Shown here piece by piece: positions 43,479 through 56,199 of a stretch of DNA of 64,000 bases. The notes below the pieces were generated by a model that was not told the origin of the DNA, ran no database searches, and saw only the letters and a program-made list of their open reading frames with translations. The DNA comes from an uncultured SAR324 cluster bacterium (lineage in GTDB: Bacteria; SAR324; NAC60-12): positions 798,624 through 862,623 of the forward strand of contig CAJJCY010000004.1 in assembly GCA_905182865.1 (NCBI GenBank), read 5' to 3'. Both the position numbers and the translations under genes were made by a program. Every line of letters begins with the position of its first letter. Position 1 is the stretch's first letter.

Positions 43479-44984
43479 TTAATTTAATGTTTTTCGATAA
43501 AGAGCCACATATTCTTCTGCAGCCGTTTTCCAGGCAAATCGCTGTTTCATGGCATTGTCAATCATTTTTTTGAATCGCCTTGGATTATTGTAGAAAACAC
43601 TCACAGCCAATTCAACCTCTTCACTTAAAGAGTCTGAATCCGGATCATCAAAAATGAATCCGTTACCAGTTTCCAGTTTTTCGTCAAATTGAATAACGGA
43701 GTCTTTCAAACCACCGACTCTTCTTACAATAGGAAGAGTACCATAACGCAAGCTGTACATTTGATTCAATCCACATGGTTCATACAGTGAGGGCATCAGA
43801 AACATATCACTGCCTGCTTCAATCAAGTGTGCCAATTCATTATTGTAACCATTATACCAGCCAAGTTTTGTCGGAAACTTTTGCTGCAACTTGTCAAAAG
43901 CATTTGCAATCAAAGGTTCGCCACTTCCCAGAACTACCACCTGCACATCCAAACTTAAAATTTGCGGCAAAGCAGGAAGCAGATATTCAAAACCTTTTTG
44001 CCAGGTTAAGCGGCCGACCATGCCAATTACAGGAACATCCGGCAACTCAGGCAGACTAACAATCTCCTGCAGTTTTTTTTTGCACTGCTTTTTGCCCTTT
44101 AAATCAGTTGCACTAAAACATGCAGGCAAATGAGGATCTGTTTCCGGATTCCATTCATCATAATCACAACCGTTCATAATTCCGGAAAAGTTTTCACCTT
44201 TTCTTGTGAATATTTCATGCAGACCATGACTACCAAGTTGAGTTCTCAATTCTTCTGCATATCCCGGACTGACCGTGTTTACATGATCGGCAAAATAAAT
44301 ACCTCCTTTGAGTAAATTCAATTGATTGTGGTCTTCAAACAATTCCGCAACAAAATAATCCAGGGGAATTTCAAGGGAGTTCCTGAAAGTTCCGGGAGCA
44401 TTGCCCTGGTATCCGGCATTGTGGATGGTCAGGACAGAACTACTTTGTTTGAATTCGTCAGTTTCCTGCTGAGACTGTCTTAGATAAAACGGCAAAAGAG
44501 CAGTATGCCAGTCGTTTGCATGAAAAATTTCCGGATACCATTCCAATGCTCTGCAAAGCTGCAAAACTGCTTTTGAGAAAAAACCAAACCGTGCAGCATT
44601 GTCCGGATATTCGTGCAGACCATCATCGTAATATCCACTTCTGAAAAAGTAGTGATCGTGTTCAATAAAATAAACTGGAACACTTATCATTTTCCCGTCT
44701 ACAACACCTTCCATTTCAAGTTGACGAACTGCACACCAACTTTCTTCGCTTCCCAGCGGTACACCAAGCGCAGGAATGATCGTTTCAGTTTTATGATTTT
44801 CGGGGATTAAGTGATAAAGCGGTGTAACTATCCGGACATCATGTCCCATGGATTTTAAATGCAATGGCAAAGCTCGTGCTACATCAGCAAGTCCTCCGCT
44901 TTTGGAGAAACCTTCAACTTCAGATGCCGCAAAAATAATACTTAGCCTTTCAGGCAACTTTGGCTCCTTTTGGAATAACGACAA
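43479..44984 (-). CDS. glgA: Glycogen synthase
   Basis: FAASEVEGFSKSGGLADVARALPLHL, HANDWHTALLPFYLR, MPSLYEPCGLNQMYSLRYGTLPIVRRVGGLKDSV. Confidence 0.96.
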   Translation of the reverse strand: MSLFQKEPKLPERLSIIFAASEVEGFSKSGGLADVARALPLHLKSMGHDVRIVTPLYHLIPENHKTETIIPALGVPLGSEESWCAVRQLEMEGVVDGKMISVPVYFIEHDHYFFRSGYYDDGLHEYPDNAARFGFFSKAVLQLCRALEWYPEIFHANDWHTALLPFYLRQSQQETDEFKQSSSVLTIHNAGYQGNAPGTFRNSLEIPLDYFVAELFEDHNQLNLLKGGIYFADHVNTVSPGYAEELRTQLGSHGLHEIFTRKGENFSGIMNGCDYDEWNPETDPHLPACFSATDLKGKKQCKKKLQEIVSLPELPDVPVIGMVGRLTWQKGFEYLLPALPQILSLDVQVVVLGSGEPLIANAFDKLQQKFPTKLGWYNGYNNELAHLIEAGSDMFLMPSLYEPCGLNQMYSLRYGTLPIVRRVGGLKDSVIQFDEKLETGNGFIFDDPDSDSLSEEVELAVSVFYNNPRRFKKMIDNAMKQRFAWKTAAEEYVALYRKTLN

Positions 44985-46179
44985 TTCCGTTTTCGGTTAT
45001 CTGAAATTTTTTTCTGTCTGTATCAAGATCATACCCGACATTTGCACCAGGTGCTATGCGTACATGTTTGTCTATGATGGCCTTTCTTATTTTTGCCTCT
45101 CGTCCAATTTCGACATTGTTCATGATAACAGAGTGTTCAACATGAGCAAAACTGTGAATTCGGACACTGTAGCCTACAATAGAATTTTCTACAAGAGCCC
45201 CACTGATGATAGTACCTGAGCCAATCATTGAATTAATAGCATGTCCTGTACGAGAGTCACTGAAATGGACAAACTTTGCCGGAGGAAGAGGTGGAATATA
45301 AGTCAGCACAGGCCATTTTTTATTGTAGAGATTAAAATGAGGATGTAAGCCTACCAAATCCATATTGGCTTCCCAAAATGTATCGAGTGTGCCAACATCC
45401 TTCCAGTAACCTTTTTCCTCTTCCTCTGCTCCTGGTATATTATTTTGACTGAAGTCGTAAACAAATACTTTCCCATCAGGGAACATTCTGGGCAGAATAT
45501 CATTACCAAAATCATGACTTGATTTTTTATCAGCTGCATCTCTCTTCAGTTCTTTGACCAGAGGAGTTCGTTCAAAAATGTAGTTACCCATTGAGGCCAG
45601 CACAAAATCAGAATTTCCTGGAATCGTTTTTGGATTTCTTTTTGGTTTTTCCTCAAAACTAACCATCCGCCATTCTTCATCCACTTCAATAATACCGAAA
45701 AGATGTGCATCTTTAACAGGCACTGGAATAGCCGCAACCGTCAGAACCGCCTGACGCTTGCTGTGAAATTTTAACATTTGTCGGATATCCATACGGTAAA
45801 TATGATCTCCTCCAAAAATACAAACCTGGTCCGGATCTTCATCATCTATCAAGTTAATGTTTTGAAAAATAGCGTCTGCAGTTCCTTCATACCATTTTTT
45901 CCCAGTCCGCATTTGTGCCGGAACAGGATCGATGAACTGTTTTACAATTCCAGATGAAAAACGCCAGCCTTCACGCAAATGTTGCATGAGCGAATGTGAC
46001 TTAAACTGGGTGAGGACAAATATTTTCAATAAACCTGAGTTTACAAAATTACTTAGCACAAAATCGATAATTCTGTAATTTCCGCCAAAAGGAACTGCGG
46101 GCTTGGTTCTCACTGCAGTCAAGGGTTTCAGACGAGAGCCTTCACCTCCAGCCAGTATCATAGTCAATACATTGCTCAT
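44950..46179 (-). CDS. glgC: Glucose-1-phosphate adenylyltransferase
   Basis: MILAGGEGSRLKPLTAVRTKPAVPFGGNYRIIDFVLSNFVNSGL; FGGDHIYRMD. Confidence 0.96.
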   Translation of the reverse strand: MSNVLTMILAGGEGSRLKPLTAVRTKPAVPFGGNYRIIDFVLSNFVNSGLLKIFVLTQFKSHSLMQHLREGWRFSSGIVKQFIDPVPAQMRTGKKWYEGTADAIFQNINLIDDEDPDQVCIFGGDHIYRMDIRQMLKFHSKRQAVLTVAAIPVPVKDAHLFGIIEVDEEWRMVSFEEKPKRNPKTIPGNSDFVLASMGNYIFERTPLVKELKRDAADKKSSHDFGNDILPRMFPDGKVFVYDFSQNNIPGAEEEEKGYWKDVGTLDTFWEANMDLVGLHPHFNLYNKKWPVLTYIPPLPPAKFVHFSDSRTGHAINSMIGSGTIISGALVENSIVGYSVRIHSFAHVEHSVIMNNVEIGREAKIRKAIIDKHVRIAPGANVGYDLDTDRKKFQITENGIVVIPKGAKVA

Positions 46180-46618
46180 GATTCTCCTTTTCTATCTTTG
46201 CAAATGTGCCTCTTTGTGATATTTTTCCAAACACACATCAGTTTTACAGGGCAGCCAAAACTGAATACAATACTCTCATTATTTTTGTTTTGTAACAAGC
46301 AAATATGAAAAAGGGAATCCCGGTAAAACAACATGGCGCCGCCCGCATCCCCTCTCCATTACCGCTTAGCAGTAATTCAAAAAACGAAGAATTCCATTTT
46401 GATAATAACAATGCGTGCTTTTTCCACGATTCAACTGAATGTTCAACAGGCAATGTAAATAAACAAATTTCTTTTGAAAAGTCATAACCGCATACAAGCT
46501 GTTTTTTTGATATTTCAAAAGTCTGGACTGTATTATTATGAAAAGTATTCACCAAAAATTTAGTTCGGTTTGGACTTAATTAAATATCTAAATTTTTTCA
46601 GATTTAGAACTATACAGT

Positions 46619-48919
46619 ATGAAATTTTCAAAAAAATTACTGAACCAATGTCAAGAATTTGTTAAATCAAATCTCTCAGAATGGCGCATGCTTGATGCAG
46701 ATTCATCAGTCATGCTTGTCACATCTCTAATCGTCGGAATCGGTTCCGGATTGGGAGCAGTTCTTTTCCGTCGACTTATTGAATGGTTTCAGACTTTAGC
46801 CTACAGAGATATTTCCGGATTACTGACAGAATGGTATCCACTGCATTTGATATTGATCCCAGCTCTGGGCGGAGCAATAGTGGGGCCTCTGGTCTATTAC
46901 TTTGCACGTGAGGCAAAGGGGCATGGCGTCCCGGAAGTAATGGAAGCTATTGAACTGCGTGGCGGCAAGATTCGTCCTCGTGTAGTGATTGTTAAATCTC
47001 TGGCGTCTTCAGTTTGTATCGCAAGCGGAGGCTCGGTTGGACGCGAGGGGCCAATCGCTCAAATCGGTTCAGCTTTGGGTTCATTCGTTGGACAGTATTT
47101 AAAACTTTCTGAAAATCACGTGCGCACCCTTGTTGCCTGCGGTGCCGCCGGAGGAATTGCGGCAACTTTTAATGCACCAATTGCGGGAGCAGTGTTTGCG
47201 CTTGAAGTTCTTTTGCGTCGTTTCGGAAGCGTTTATTTTGGAGCAGTCGTTATTTCTGCGGTTACTGCAGATGTAATTGCACATTATTTTGAAGGAGACT
47301 CACGTGCTTTTTTAACCCCGGAATATACTATGCAGAGCCCCTGGGAACTGTTGCTTTACACTTTGATGGGTTTTATTGCAGCACTGGCTTCAGTTGGATT
47401 TAGTCGAATGCTCTATTTTTCGGAAGATATCTGGAACTTAATCCGTATTCCGGAACCAACAAAACCTATATTGGGAGGAGTACTGCTGGGTTTGCTGGGA
47501 ATAGCCTCCTATCAAATCGACGGTTTCCCGCGTGTTTTTGGCGTCGGCTATGAAACTATTGAAAGCACGCTATTCAGTCAACTGACTCTCCAAGTTACTT
47601 TAGGTCTGCTGTTTTTGAAACTTATTGCAACAACCCTTACTCTCGGTTCCGGAGGTTCAGGCGGGATATTTGCGCCCTCATTGTTTATGGGTGCCATGCT
47701 TGGAGCTTCTTTTGGTCAAATCGCTCACACATTATTTCCTGGAATTGTTTCTCCGTCCGGTGCTTATGCATTGGTTGGAATGGCAGCGTTTTTTAGTGGC
47801 GCTGCTCATGCTCCGATAACTGCGATTCTCATTCTTTATGAAATGACTGGCGATTACCAAATAATTCTGCCCCTGATGCTTGCTACCGTACTCAGTACAA
47901 TTGTTTCCAGGAATATCAGTCATGATTCAATTTATACACTAAAATTGAAGAGACGTGGTGTAGAACTGTCGGAGGATACTCAGGCAATTGACCTGATGCA
48001 GGGTGTAACAGCACAAATTGCGATGAACTCTGAAACCAATGCTGTACCTTTTGACATGCCTTTGGTTGAGTTAATGAATGCTTTTAACAGCACACATTAT
48101 CACGCCCTGCCGGTGGTGAAAGATGAAACCAAATTGATTGGACTGATTACAATTAAAGAACTGGATCAGCTGCGATCCGGAGGTTTACTTGAATCAAAAA
48201 CCATTGCTGATATTTTGACTAACAAAAAACCGGCAACAATACTTCCACATCAGCCGGTTTGGATGGCTTTACGGCATCTGGAAGACCAGGGCGAAGGCTG
48301 CGTTCCTGTCATTTCTGAAACAAGTGAAAACACATTACTGGGGGTACTGAGGAGAATCGACATCATTCGGGCATATAACAAAGCAGTATCTCAAAGGGCT
48401 CAGGAACAGCATCACGATGAAATTCTGAACATTCGAAAACTAAACCGGACAGGACTGACTGAAGTTACTTTAGGCCCGAAATCGCCGATTGTTGGAAAGC
48501 GTGTAAAAGAATTACGTCTTGGAGACGACACGCTGATGGTTTCCGTACGCCGAAAAGGGAAGTTGCGCATTGTACGGGGTGAAACTATTTTACATGCCAA
48601 TGATAAAGTTACTATCTTTTCCGAAAAACCCAAAGCAGACTTTCTGGAAAATTATCTTAATGGAACTTTGGATGATTCAGAACTCCCGGAAGAGTCACTA
48701 GTCAGTAACCGTGAAGTAGAAATACCTCCTGAATCCTCCGTTGACGGAAAACGAATCCGAGATTTGAGTCTGCCGGAAGATTGTGTGTTAGTAAAAATTA
48801 TTCGTAACCGTCAAATTATCCTCCCTCGAGGCGATACGATTCTGTACAGCGGAGATATTGTTGAAATATTTGGAGTTGATGAAAAACTACTGGAGGCCGA
48901 AAGTAATTTGGTCAGCTAA
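46619..48919 (+). CDS. ClC family chloride channel/antiporter with CBS and TrkA-C domains
   Basis: KSLASSVCIASGGSVGREGPIAQIGS (GREGP), GSGGSGGIFAPSLFMGA; two C-terminal TrkA-C-like repeats. Confidence 0.93.
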   Translation: MKFSKKLLNQCQEFVKSNLSEWRMLDADSSVMLVTSLIVGIGSGLGAVLFRRLIEWFQTLAYRDISGLLTEWYPLHLILIPALGGAIVGPLVYYFAREAKGHGVPEVMEAIELRGGKIRPRVVIVKSLASSVCIASGGSVGREGPIAQIGSALGSFVGQYLKLSENHVRTLVACGAAGGIAATFNAPIAGAVFALEVLLRRFGSVYFGAVVISAVTADVIAHYFEGDSRAFLTPEYTMQSPWELLLYTLMGFIAALASVGFSRMLYFSEDIWNLIRIPEPTKPILGGVLLGLLGIASYQIDGFPRVFGVGYETIESTLFSQLTLQVTLGLLFLKLIATTLTLGSGGSGGIFAPSLFMGAMLGASFGQIAHTLFPGIVSPSGAYALVGMAAFFSGAAHAPITAILILYEMTGDYQIILPLMLATVLSTIVSRNISHDSIYTLKLKRRGVELSEDTQAIDLMQGVTAQIAMNSETNAVPFDMPLVELMNAFNSTHYHALPVVKDETKLIGLITIKELDQLRSGGLLESKTIADILTNKKPATILPHQPVWMALRHLEDQGEGCVPVISETSENTLLGVLRRIDIIRAYNKAVSQRAQEQHHDEILNIRKLNRTGLTEVTLGPKSPIVGKRVKELRLGDDTLMVSVRRKGKLRIVRGETILHANDKVTIFSEKPKADFLENYLNGTLDDSELPEESLVSNREVEIPPESSVDGKRIRDLSLPEDCVLVKIIRNRQIILPRGDTILYSGDIVEIFGVDEKLLEAESNLVS

Positions 48920-49113
48920 TTCGCTGCAGCAACACCAAAATACCTTTTTAGAATTGAAAATATTGACCAATCTGGTAGACTGGATTGTGATGTTTTTGAT
49001 TTCCGCTGTATTTGGAAATTTCTTATATCGGGGAACCAAAATCCGAACATTGGTGGTTTTCTACCTCTCATTTCGGACAATGTAATCCAATGTTTAGGAC
49101 AGTCTCAAAATAA

Positions 49114-51360
<2,247 letters not shown>

Positions 51361-51477
51361 ATAATAATGATGGAGTGATCTAGTAAAACTCCGTCTTAAT
51401 CAAAAATAATGAAACCTAAATTTAATAATTTTCGCAGTTTGTTTGCAAAAAACAGACTTAGCATAAAGTTACAGTGC

Positions 51478-51530
51478 TTAGTGCCTCAGTGTCTCAGCAC
51501 CTTGATGCCTCAGTGCCTTCGCTGTCATTG
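51478..51530. repeat. Short degenerate tandem repeat (tgcctcagtg)
   Basis: cttagtgcctcagtgtctcagcaccttgatgcctcagtgccttcg. Confidence 0.6.
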
Positions 51531-51596
51531 TTTGGTATTTTAGTGAAAAAGTAAAAATACGAATTATTTGTTTAATACCTAAAAAAAGGAGACCCC

Positions 51597-52580
51597 ATGA
51601 AAACTGTTAAAGTTGCTGTTACCGGCGCAGCCGGACAAATTGGATATGCTATGCTGTTCCGGTTGGCTTCAGGAGAAATTTTCGGCAGGGACACTGCAGT
51701 CGAGTTGCAGTTGCTGGAACTCGAACAAGCTTTACCTGCACTGGAAGGTGTAAAAATGGAACTCGACGATTGTGCTTTTCCCTTGCTGATGAATATCGTC
51801 ACGACTTCCGATCCAAATGTTGCTTTCAAAGACATCGACTGGGCATTACTGGTTGGTTCTGTTCCTCGAAAAGCAGGTATGGAACGCAATGATTTACTGC
51901 GGATTAACGGAGGGATTTTTGTTGGACAGGGCAAAGCTCTCAATGACAACGCCGGCCAAAATGCCCGTGTTTTGGTGGTTGGTAATCCATGCAATACTAA
52001 TTGCCTGATTGCCATGAATAACGCACCAAATATTTCCAGAAATAATTGGTTTGCAATGACAGCTTTGGACGAAAATCGAGCAAAAAGTCAGCTTGCGCAA
52101 AAGGCCGGAACTGCGGTGCGGGATATGAGTAACATGACTATCTGGGGCAATCACAGTGCCACACAATATCCTGATTTCTACAACGCTAAAATCCAGGGCA
52201 AAGACGCTCCGGCTGTGATTAAGGATGAAGAATGGCTGCAGGGAGATTTCATTAAAACAGTACAACAGCGCGGAGCTGCCATTATCAACGCTCGCGGAGC
52301 TTCTTCGGCAGCATCTGCCGCAAATGCGGCACTGGATACAATCTTGCGAATCAGCACACCAACCTCGGAAGGTGATTGGTTCAGCACGGCGATTCCGAGC
52401 GATGGAAGCTATGGAATTCCGGAAGGGTTAATTTTCAGTTATCCACTCAGAAGCAAAGGCGATGGTGACTATGAAATTGTTCAGGGCATCGAATTGAATG
52501 ATTTCTCTCAGGAAAAAATACGGGCTACACGTGATGAACTTGAAATGGAGCGTGAGGCAGTTAAGGAAATGCTTAGCTAA
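51597..52580 (+). CDS. mdh: Malate dehydrogenase
   Basis: [60 protein letters not shown]. Confidence 0.96.
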   Translation: MKTVKVAVTGAAGQIGYAMLFRLASGEIFGRDTAVELQLLELEQALPALEGVKMELDDCAFPLLMNIVTTSDPNVAFKDIDWALLVGSVPRKAGMERNDLLRINGGIFVGQGKALNDNAGQNARVLVVGNPCNTNCLIAMNNAPNISRNNWFAMTALDENRAKSQLAQKAGTAVRDMSNMTIWGNHSATQYPDFYNAKIQGKDAPAVIKDEEWLQGDFIKTVQQRGAAIINARGASSAASAANAALDTILRISTPTSEGDWFSTAIPSDGSYGIPEGLIFSYPLRSKGDGDYEIVQGIELNDFSQEKIRATRDELEMEREAVKEMLS

Positions 52581-52592
52581 ATAAAGGAAACA

Positions 52593-53769
52593 ATGAAAAT
52601 ACATGAATATCAGGCCAAACAAATTTTAGCAAAATATGGAGTACCGGTTCCGCGTGGAAGTGTGGCTTACTCAGTGGATGAGGCAACTCAGGTTGCGGAT
52701 GATTTAGCGACAGAAGTTTGTGTAGTTAAAGCTCAAATCCATGCTGGTGGTCGAGGAAAAGGCGGAGGAGTCAAAGTTTCCAAGGGAATGGATGCCGTCA
52801 GTGAAAATGCTGAGGCAATTCTCGGTATGCAGTTGGTAACACACCAGACAGTCCCGCAGGGTCAGAAGGTAAAACAGTTGCTTGTCGAGGAAGGCATAGA
52901 CATCCGTAAAGAACTTTATTGTTCAGTGCTTGTGGACCGAGGGAGGCAGTGTGTCGTCTTGTTGGCTTCCACAGAAGGCGGAATGGACATTGAGGAAGTC
53001 GCAGAGAAAACTCCGGAAAAGATTCTTAAAGTTTTCGTTGATCCGGCAGTCGGCTTGCGATCATATCAGGCGAATGAATTAGCTTTCGGTTTAAAAATTG
53101 ATGCTATTAATCCTAAACTGATCCGCCCTGCGGCAGCAGTTTTCATGGCTCTTTATGAAACTTTTATGCAGGAAGACTGCTCACTGCTTGAAATCAATCC
53201 GCTTGTTTTGACCGGAGACGGTCGCGTAATCGCACTTGATGCAAAGTTGGCATTTGATGATAACGCAATGTATCGGCACAAGGACAATCTTGCCTTGAGA
53301 GATACAGATGAAGAAGATCCTCTGGAAGTAGAAGCAAGTGAAGCTGATCTCAACTACATCAAGTTGGACGGCAGCATTGGCTGCATGGTAAACGGCGCTG
53401 GCCTGGCGATGGGAACGATGGATATGATTAAACTAGCTGGAGGAGAGCCAGCTAATTTTCTTGATGTTGGAGGTGCTGCCAATCAGGAAAATGTAGAAAA
53501 AGCTTTCAGAATTATTACCATGGATCCAAATGTAAAGTGTATTCTTGATCAATATATTTGGTGGAATTGTTCGATGCGACATGGTTGCCGCAGGTGTAAT
53601 TGCTGCTTTCAAAAGTGTTGATTTACAAATTCCTGTGGTGGTGCGTCTCGAAGGAACCAATTCTGAAGAAGCACACATTCTTGTGAACAAAGCCGGATTG
53701 GGTGAAAGACTGCAGATGGCTGATGGAATCCGCGAAGCCGCCAAAAAAGCAGTTGCTGCAGTCAGCTAA
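52593..53769 (+). CDS. sucC: Succinyl-CoA ligase beta subunit, one single-base frameshift at ~53545
   Basis: [31 protein letters not shown]...[28 protein letters not shown]; continues as [22 protein letters not shown]... in +1 frame (cttGATCAATA versus cttGTCAATA). Confidence 0.93.
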
Positions 53770-53931
53770 CCAGTGTGATGTTTTTACTGAAACAAAACAC
53801 AAACGCTTTAGATCTGAAACTTCCCGGAACTTGCAAGCAAGTCTCCTGCAAAGGAAAAACTGTTGCACTGTGCTCCCTTAAAGAGTAAAATGGTCAGTCT
53901 AATCTTTCCAGTGAGTTCTTACACTGTCAAT

Positions 53932-54306
53932 GGGGGTGTCATGGAATTCGATTACAAGTGGAAATATTGGGAAGCAAGTCGTGGGTGATGATCGGGGTCA
54001 CGTAAAAACGATCATCAAATTGTTAGCTGCAAATAACGCTGACTATACACCTGCTCGCGTCGCTCTTGCGGCGTAATTGAAGTAGGCGTCTTTCGTTGAG
54101 TTTGCCTGAAACGTAACGAAAGATGTTATCTAAGTCAGGCTGGCTGTTGCATTCCTCCGTAACAACAGTAAGATTTAAGGAGGTGTTTCAGATTGAGGAG
54201 GTTGGTTGCCGACACATCTGAAGAAAAAGAAAAATTCCAACTAAACTTGTAGATGCCCAAATGGAAACTTAGTAAGACGGGGGTTCGACTCCCCCCACCT
54301 CCACCA
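53932..54306 (+). ncRNA. ssrA: Transfer-messenger RNA
   Basis: 5' GGGGGTG pairs with 3' CACCTCC-ACCA; T arm GGGGGTTCGACTCCCCC; tag ORF 54029-54076 GCA AAT AAC GCT GAC TAT ACA CCT GCT CGC GTC GCT CTT GCG GCG TAA = ANNADYTPARVALAA. Confidence 0.95.
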
Positions 54307-54432
54307 CACCACTATTCCTATCCTGTCCCAAATCATACCGTAAACAAGCTCCCAAGCCACTGCAAGTGCTAGCTCTTGCTATTTAACCGTCCCAACACAT
54401 TCTAAACTTTCCGCTTGCTTCCTACATTATTT

Positions 54433-54477
54433 GGTGGTATAAAAATGGTGGTACAAATATTTTAAATTAGGTGGTAT
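54433..54477 (+). promoter_or_regulatory. Candidate integrase arm-type sites (three GGTGGTAY repeats)
   Basis: ggtggtat (54433), ggtggtac (54447), ggtggtat (54470), between the tmRNA 3' end and the integrase gene. Confidence 0.6.
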
Positions 54478-54547
54478 AAATTAATTAGATCATCTCTTTT
54501 TAATTTAAATCAAATTCATCCATTTCCAAAACTTTTGAGAGGCATTA

Positions 54548-55745
54548 ATGGACAAACTAACAGAATTATCAATTCAACAAGCCAAACCTAAAGTTAAAAC
54601 AGTACAAATTATCTGATGGTGGTGGAATGTATCTTGTAGTTCATCCCTAACGGTTCTAAATACTGGCGGATGAAATTTAGATTTGAAGGAAGCAAATAAC
54701 TTATCATTTGGTATTTGGCCTGATATTTCTTTAAAGGAAGCCAGAGGAAAAAGATATGAAGCAAAGAAGAAATTAAAGATGGAATAAATCCAATTGAAGA
54801 AAAAAGGAAAGAAAGACAGGACAATCTGGATCGGGCAAATAAATTTAGGCTAGAAGAAATAAAAAAGACAATTACTTTCAAAAAGGTTTCTATTGAATGG
54901 CACAAAAGGCAAACTCTCAATTGGACAGAAAAGCATGCTAGTGATGTCCTCAATTCTCTCAAATATCATGTTTATCCTGACTTGGGTGAAAAACCAATTT
55001 CAACTATTACGAAGCAAGATGTTATTGCAAATTTGAGAAAAATTGAAGCTGAAGGTATGCACGAGACCTGTTACCGAGTTAGACAAAGGCTTGAAGCAAT
55101 ATTTGATTATGCTGAAATTGAAGATCATTGTATCGGTAATCCTTCTAAAGGATTACAAAAGATATTTACTAAACCTAAACCAAAGCACACTATTCTCTTC
55201 CAATCTCAGAATTACCGGAATTACTAAAAAAAATAGAGACGACAAGTTACATTCCTCTACTGTTCTAGCAATGAAATTCATGATCTTAACATTTGTTCGT
55301 TCTTCAGAGTTAAGATTTGCTGACTGGAATGAATTTGATCTTGAATGCAATGAACCTCTTTGGATTATACCAGGAGAAAGAATGAAAATGAGGAAGACCC
55401 ACCATGTACCTCTTTCAAAGCAAGCTGTTAAAATATTGAAGAGAGATACAGAAATATTTCGGTCCTGAAGGTTATGTCTTTCCTCAGGTGAGAAATTCAA
55501 AAAAACCTATGAGTGAAAATACTCTTTTATACTTTTCAAACCGTTTAGGCTATGCAGGGACGACACACTATTCATGGTTTTAGGACTATTGCTTCCACCG
55601 TATTGAATGAAAGCAGAAAATGGCATCCTGACGTAATTGAGTTGCAACTGGCACATCACGAGTCAAACAAAGTACGCAAAGCTACAACAGAGCAGAGCAT
55701 CTTGATGAAAGGAGAAAAATGATGCAGTGGTGGTCAACTATATGA
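54548..55745 (+). pseudogene. P4-family tyrosine integrase, several frameshifts
   Basis: Frames give MDKLTELSIQQAKPKVKT...DGGGMYLVVHPNGSKYWRMKFRFEG, ITKQDVIANLRKIEAEGMHETCYRVRQRLEAIFDYAEI, TFVRSSELRFADWNEFD, HGFRTIASTVLNESRKWHPDVIELQLAHHESNKVRKAYNRAEHLDERRKMMQWW. Confidence 0.85.
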
Positions 55746-55920
55746 TTCACATCTGTTCATAAAAATGATACTAGTTATAATTTCCGATTTTATTAAACTA
55801 TTTATTTAAATGAAGTTACTTATTTGTGCATTACCATCGGAATTAACCATTACATATAAAATATATACCATACCATCCGTTTCAATCGGATACTCTCAAA
55901 CCTATTCATAGAGATGCTGT

Positions 55921-56182
55921 ATGGAAAAAAAAAAATCCCACCTCCAATAAACCTAAAACTCGTCTAATTCGTTTGACCGAAGTCTTAAGCCGAACAGGAT
56001 ACGGAAGGACTTCCATCTATCGAAAAATGGACGAAGGAACTTTCCCCAAATCTTTAAAGTTAGGCGGCCCTATAAAAGACACCACACAATTCGACTGCCG
56101 TGCTATTGCATGGATTGAAGATGAGGTAGATCAGTGGGTAGAATCCAGAATTGAGGAAAGAGACTCTAGTTACGTCAATTAG
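55921..56182 (+). CDS. AlpA-like excisionase/transcriptional regulator, with a poly-A(11) tract out of frame with the ATG
   Basis: RLIRLTEVLSRTGYGRTSIYRKMDEGTFPKSLKLGG...AIAWIEDEVDQWVESRIEERD; ATG at 55921 is joined in frame only if the A-run is one base shorter. Confidence 0.8.
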
Positions 56183-56199
56183 AGAGACATATCTTAATT

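Noticed and set aside
46244-46555. 103-aa minus-strand ORF upstream of the ClC gene
   Set aside because: No recognisable motif or coding bias; likely spurious.
51478-51530. tgcctcagtg tandem repeat as a regulatory element
   Set aside because: Short, degenerate and isolated; recorded as a simple repeat only.
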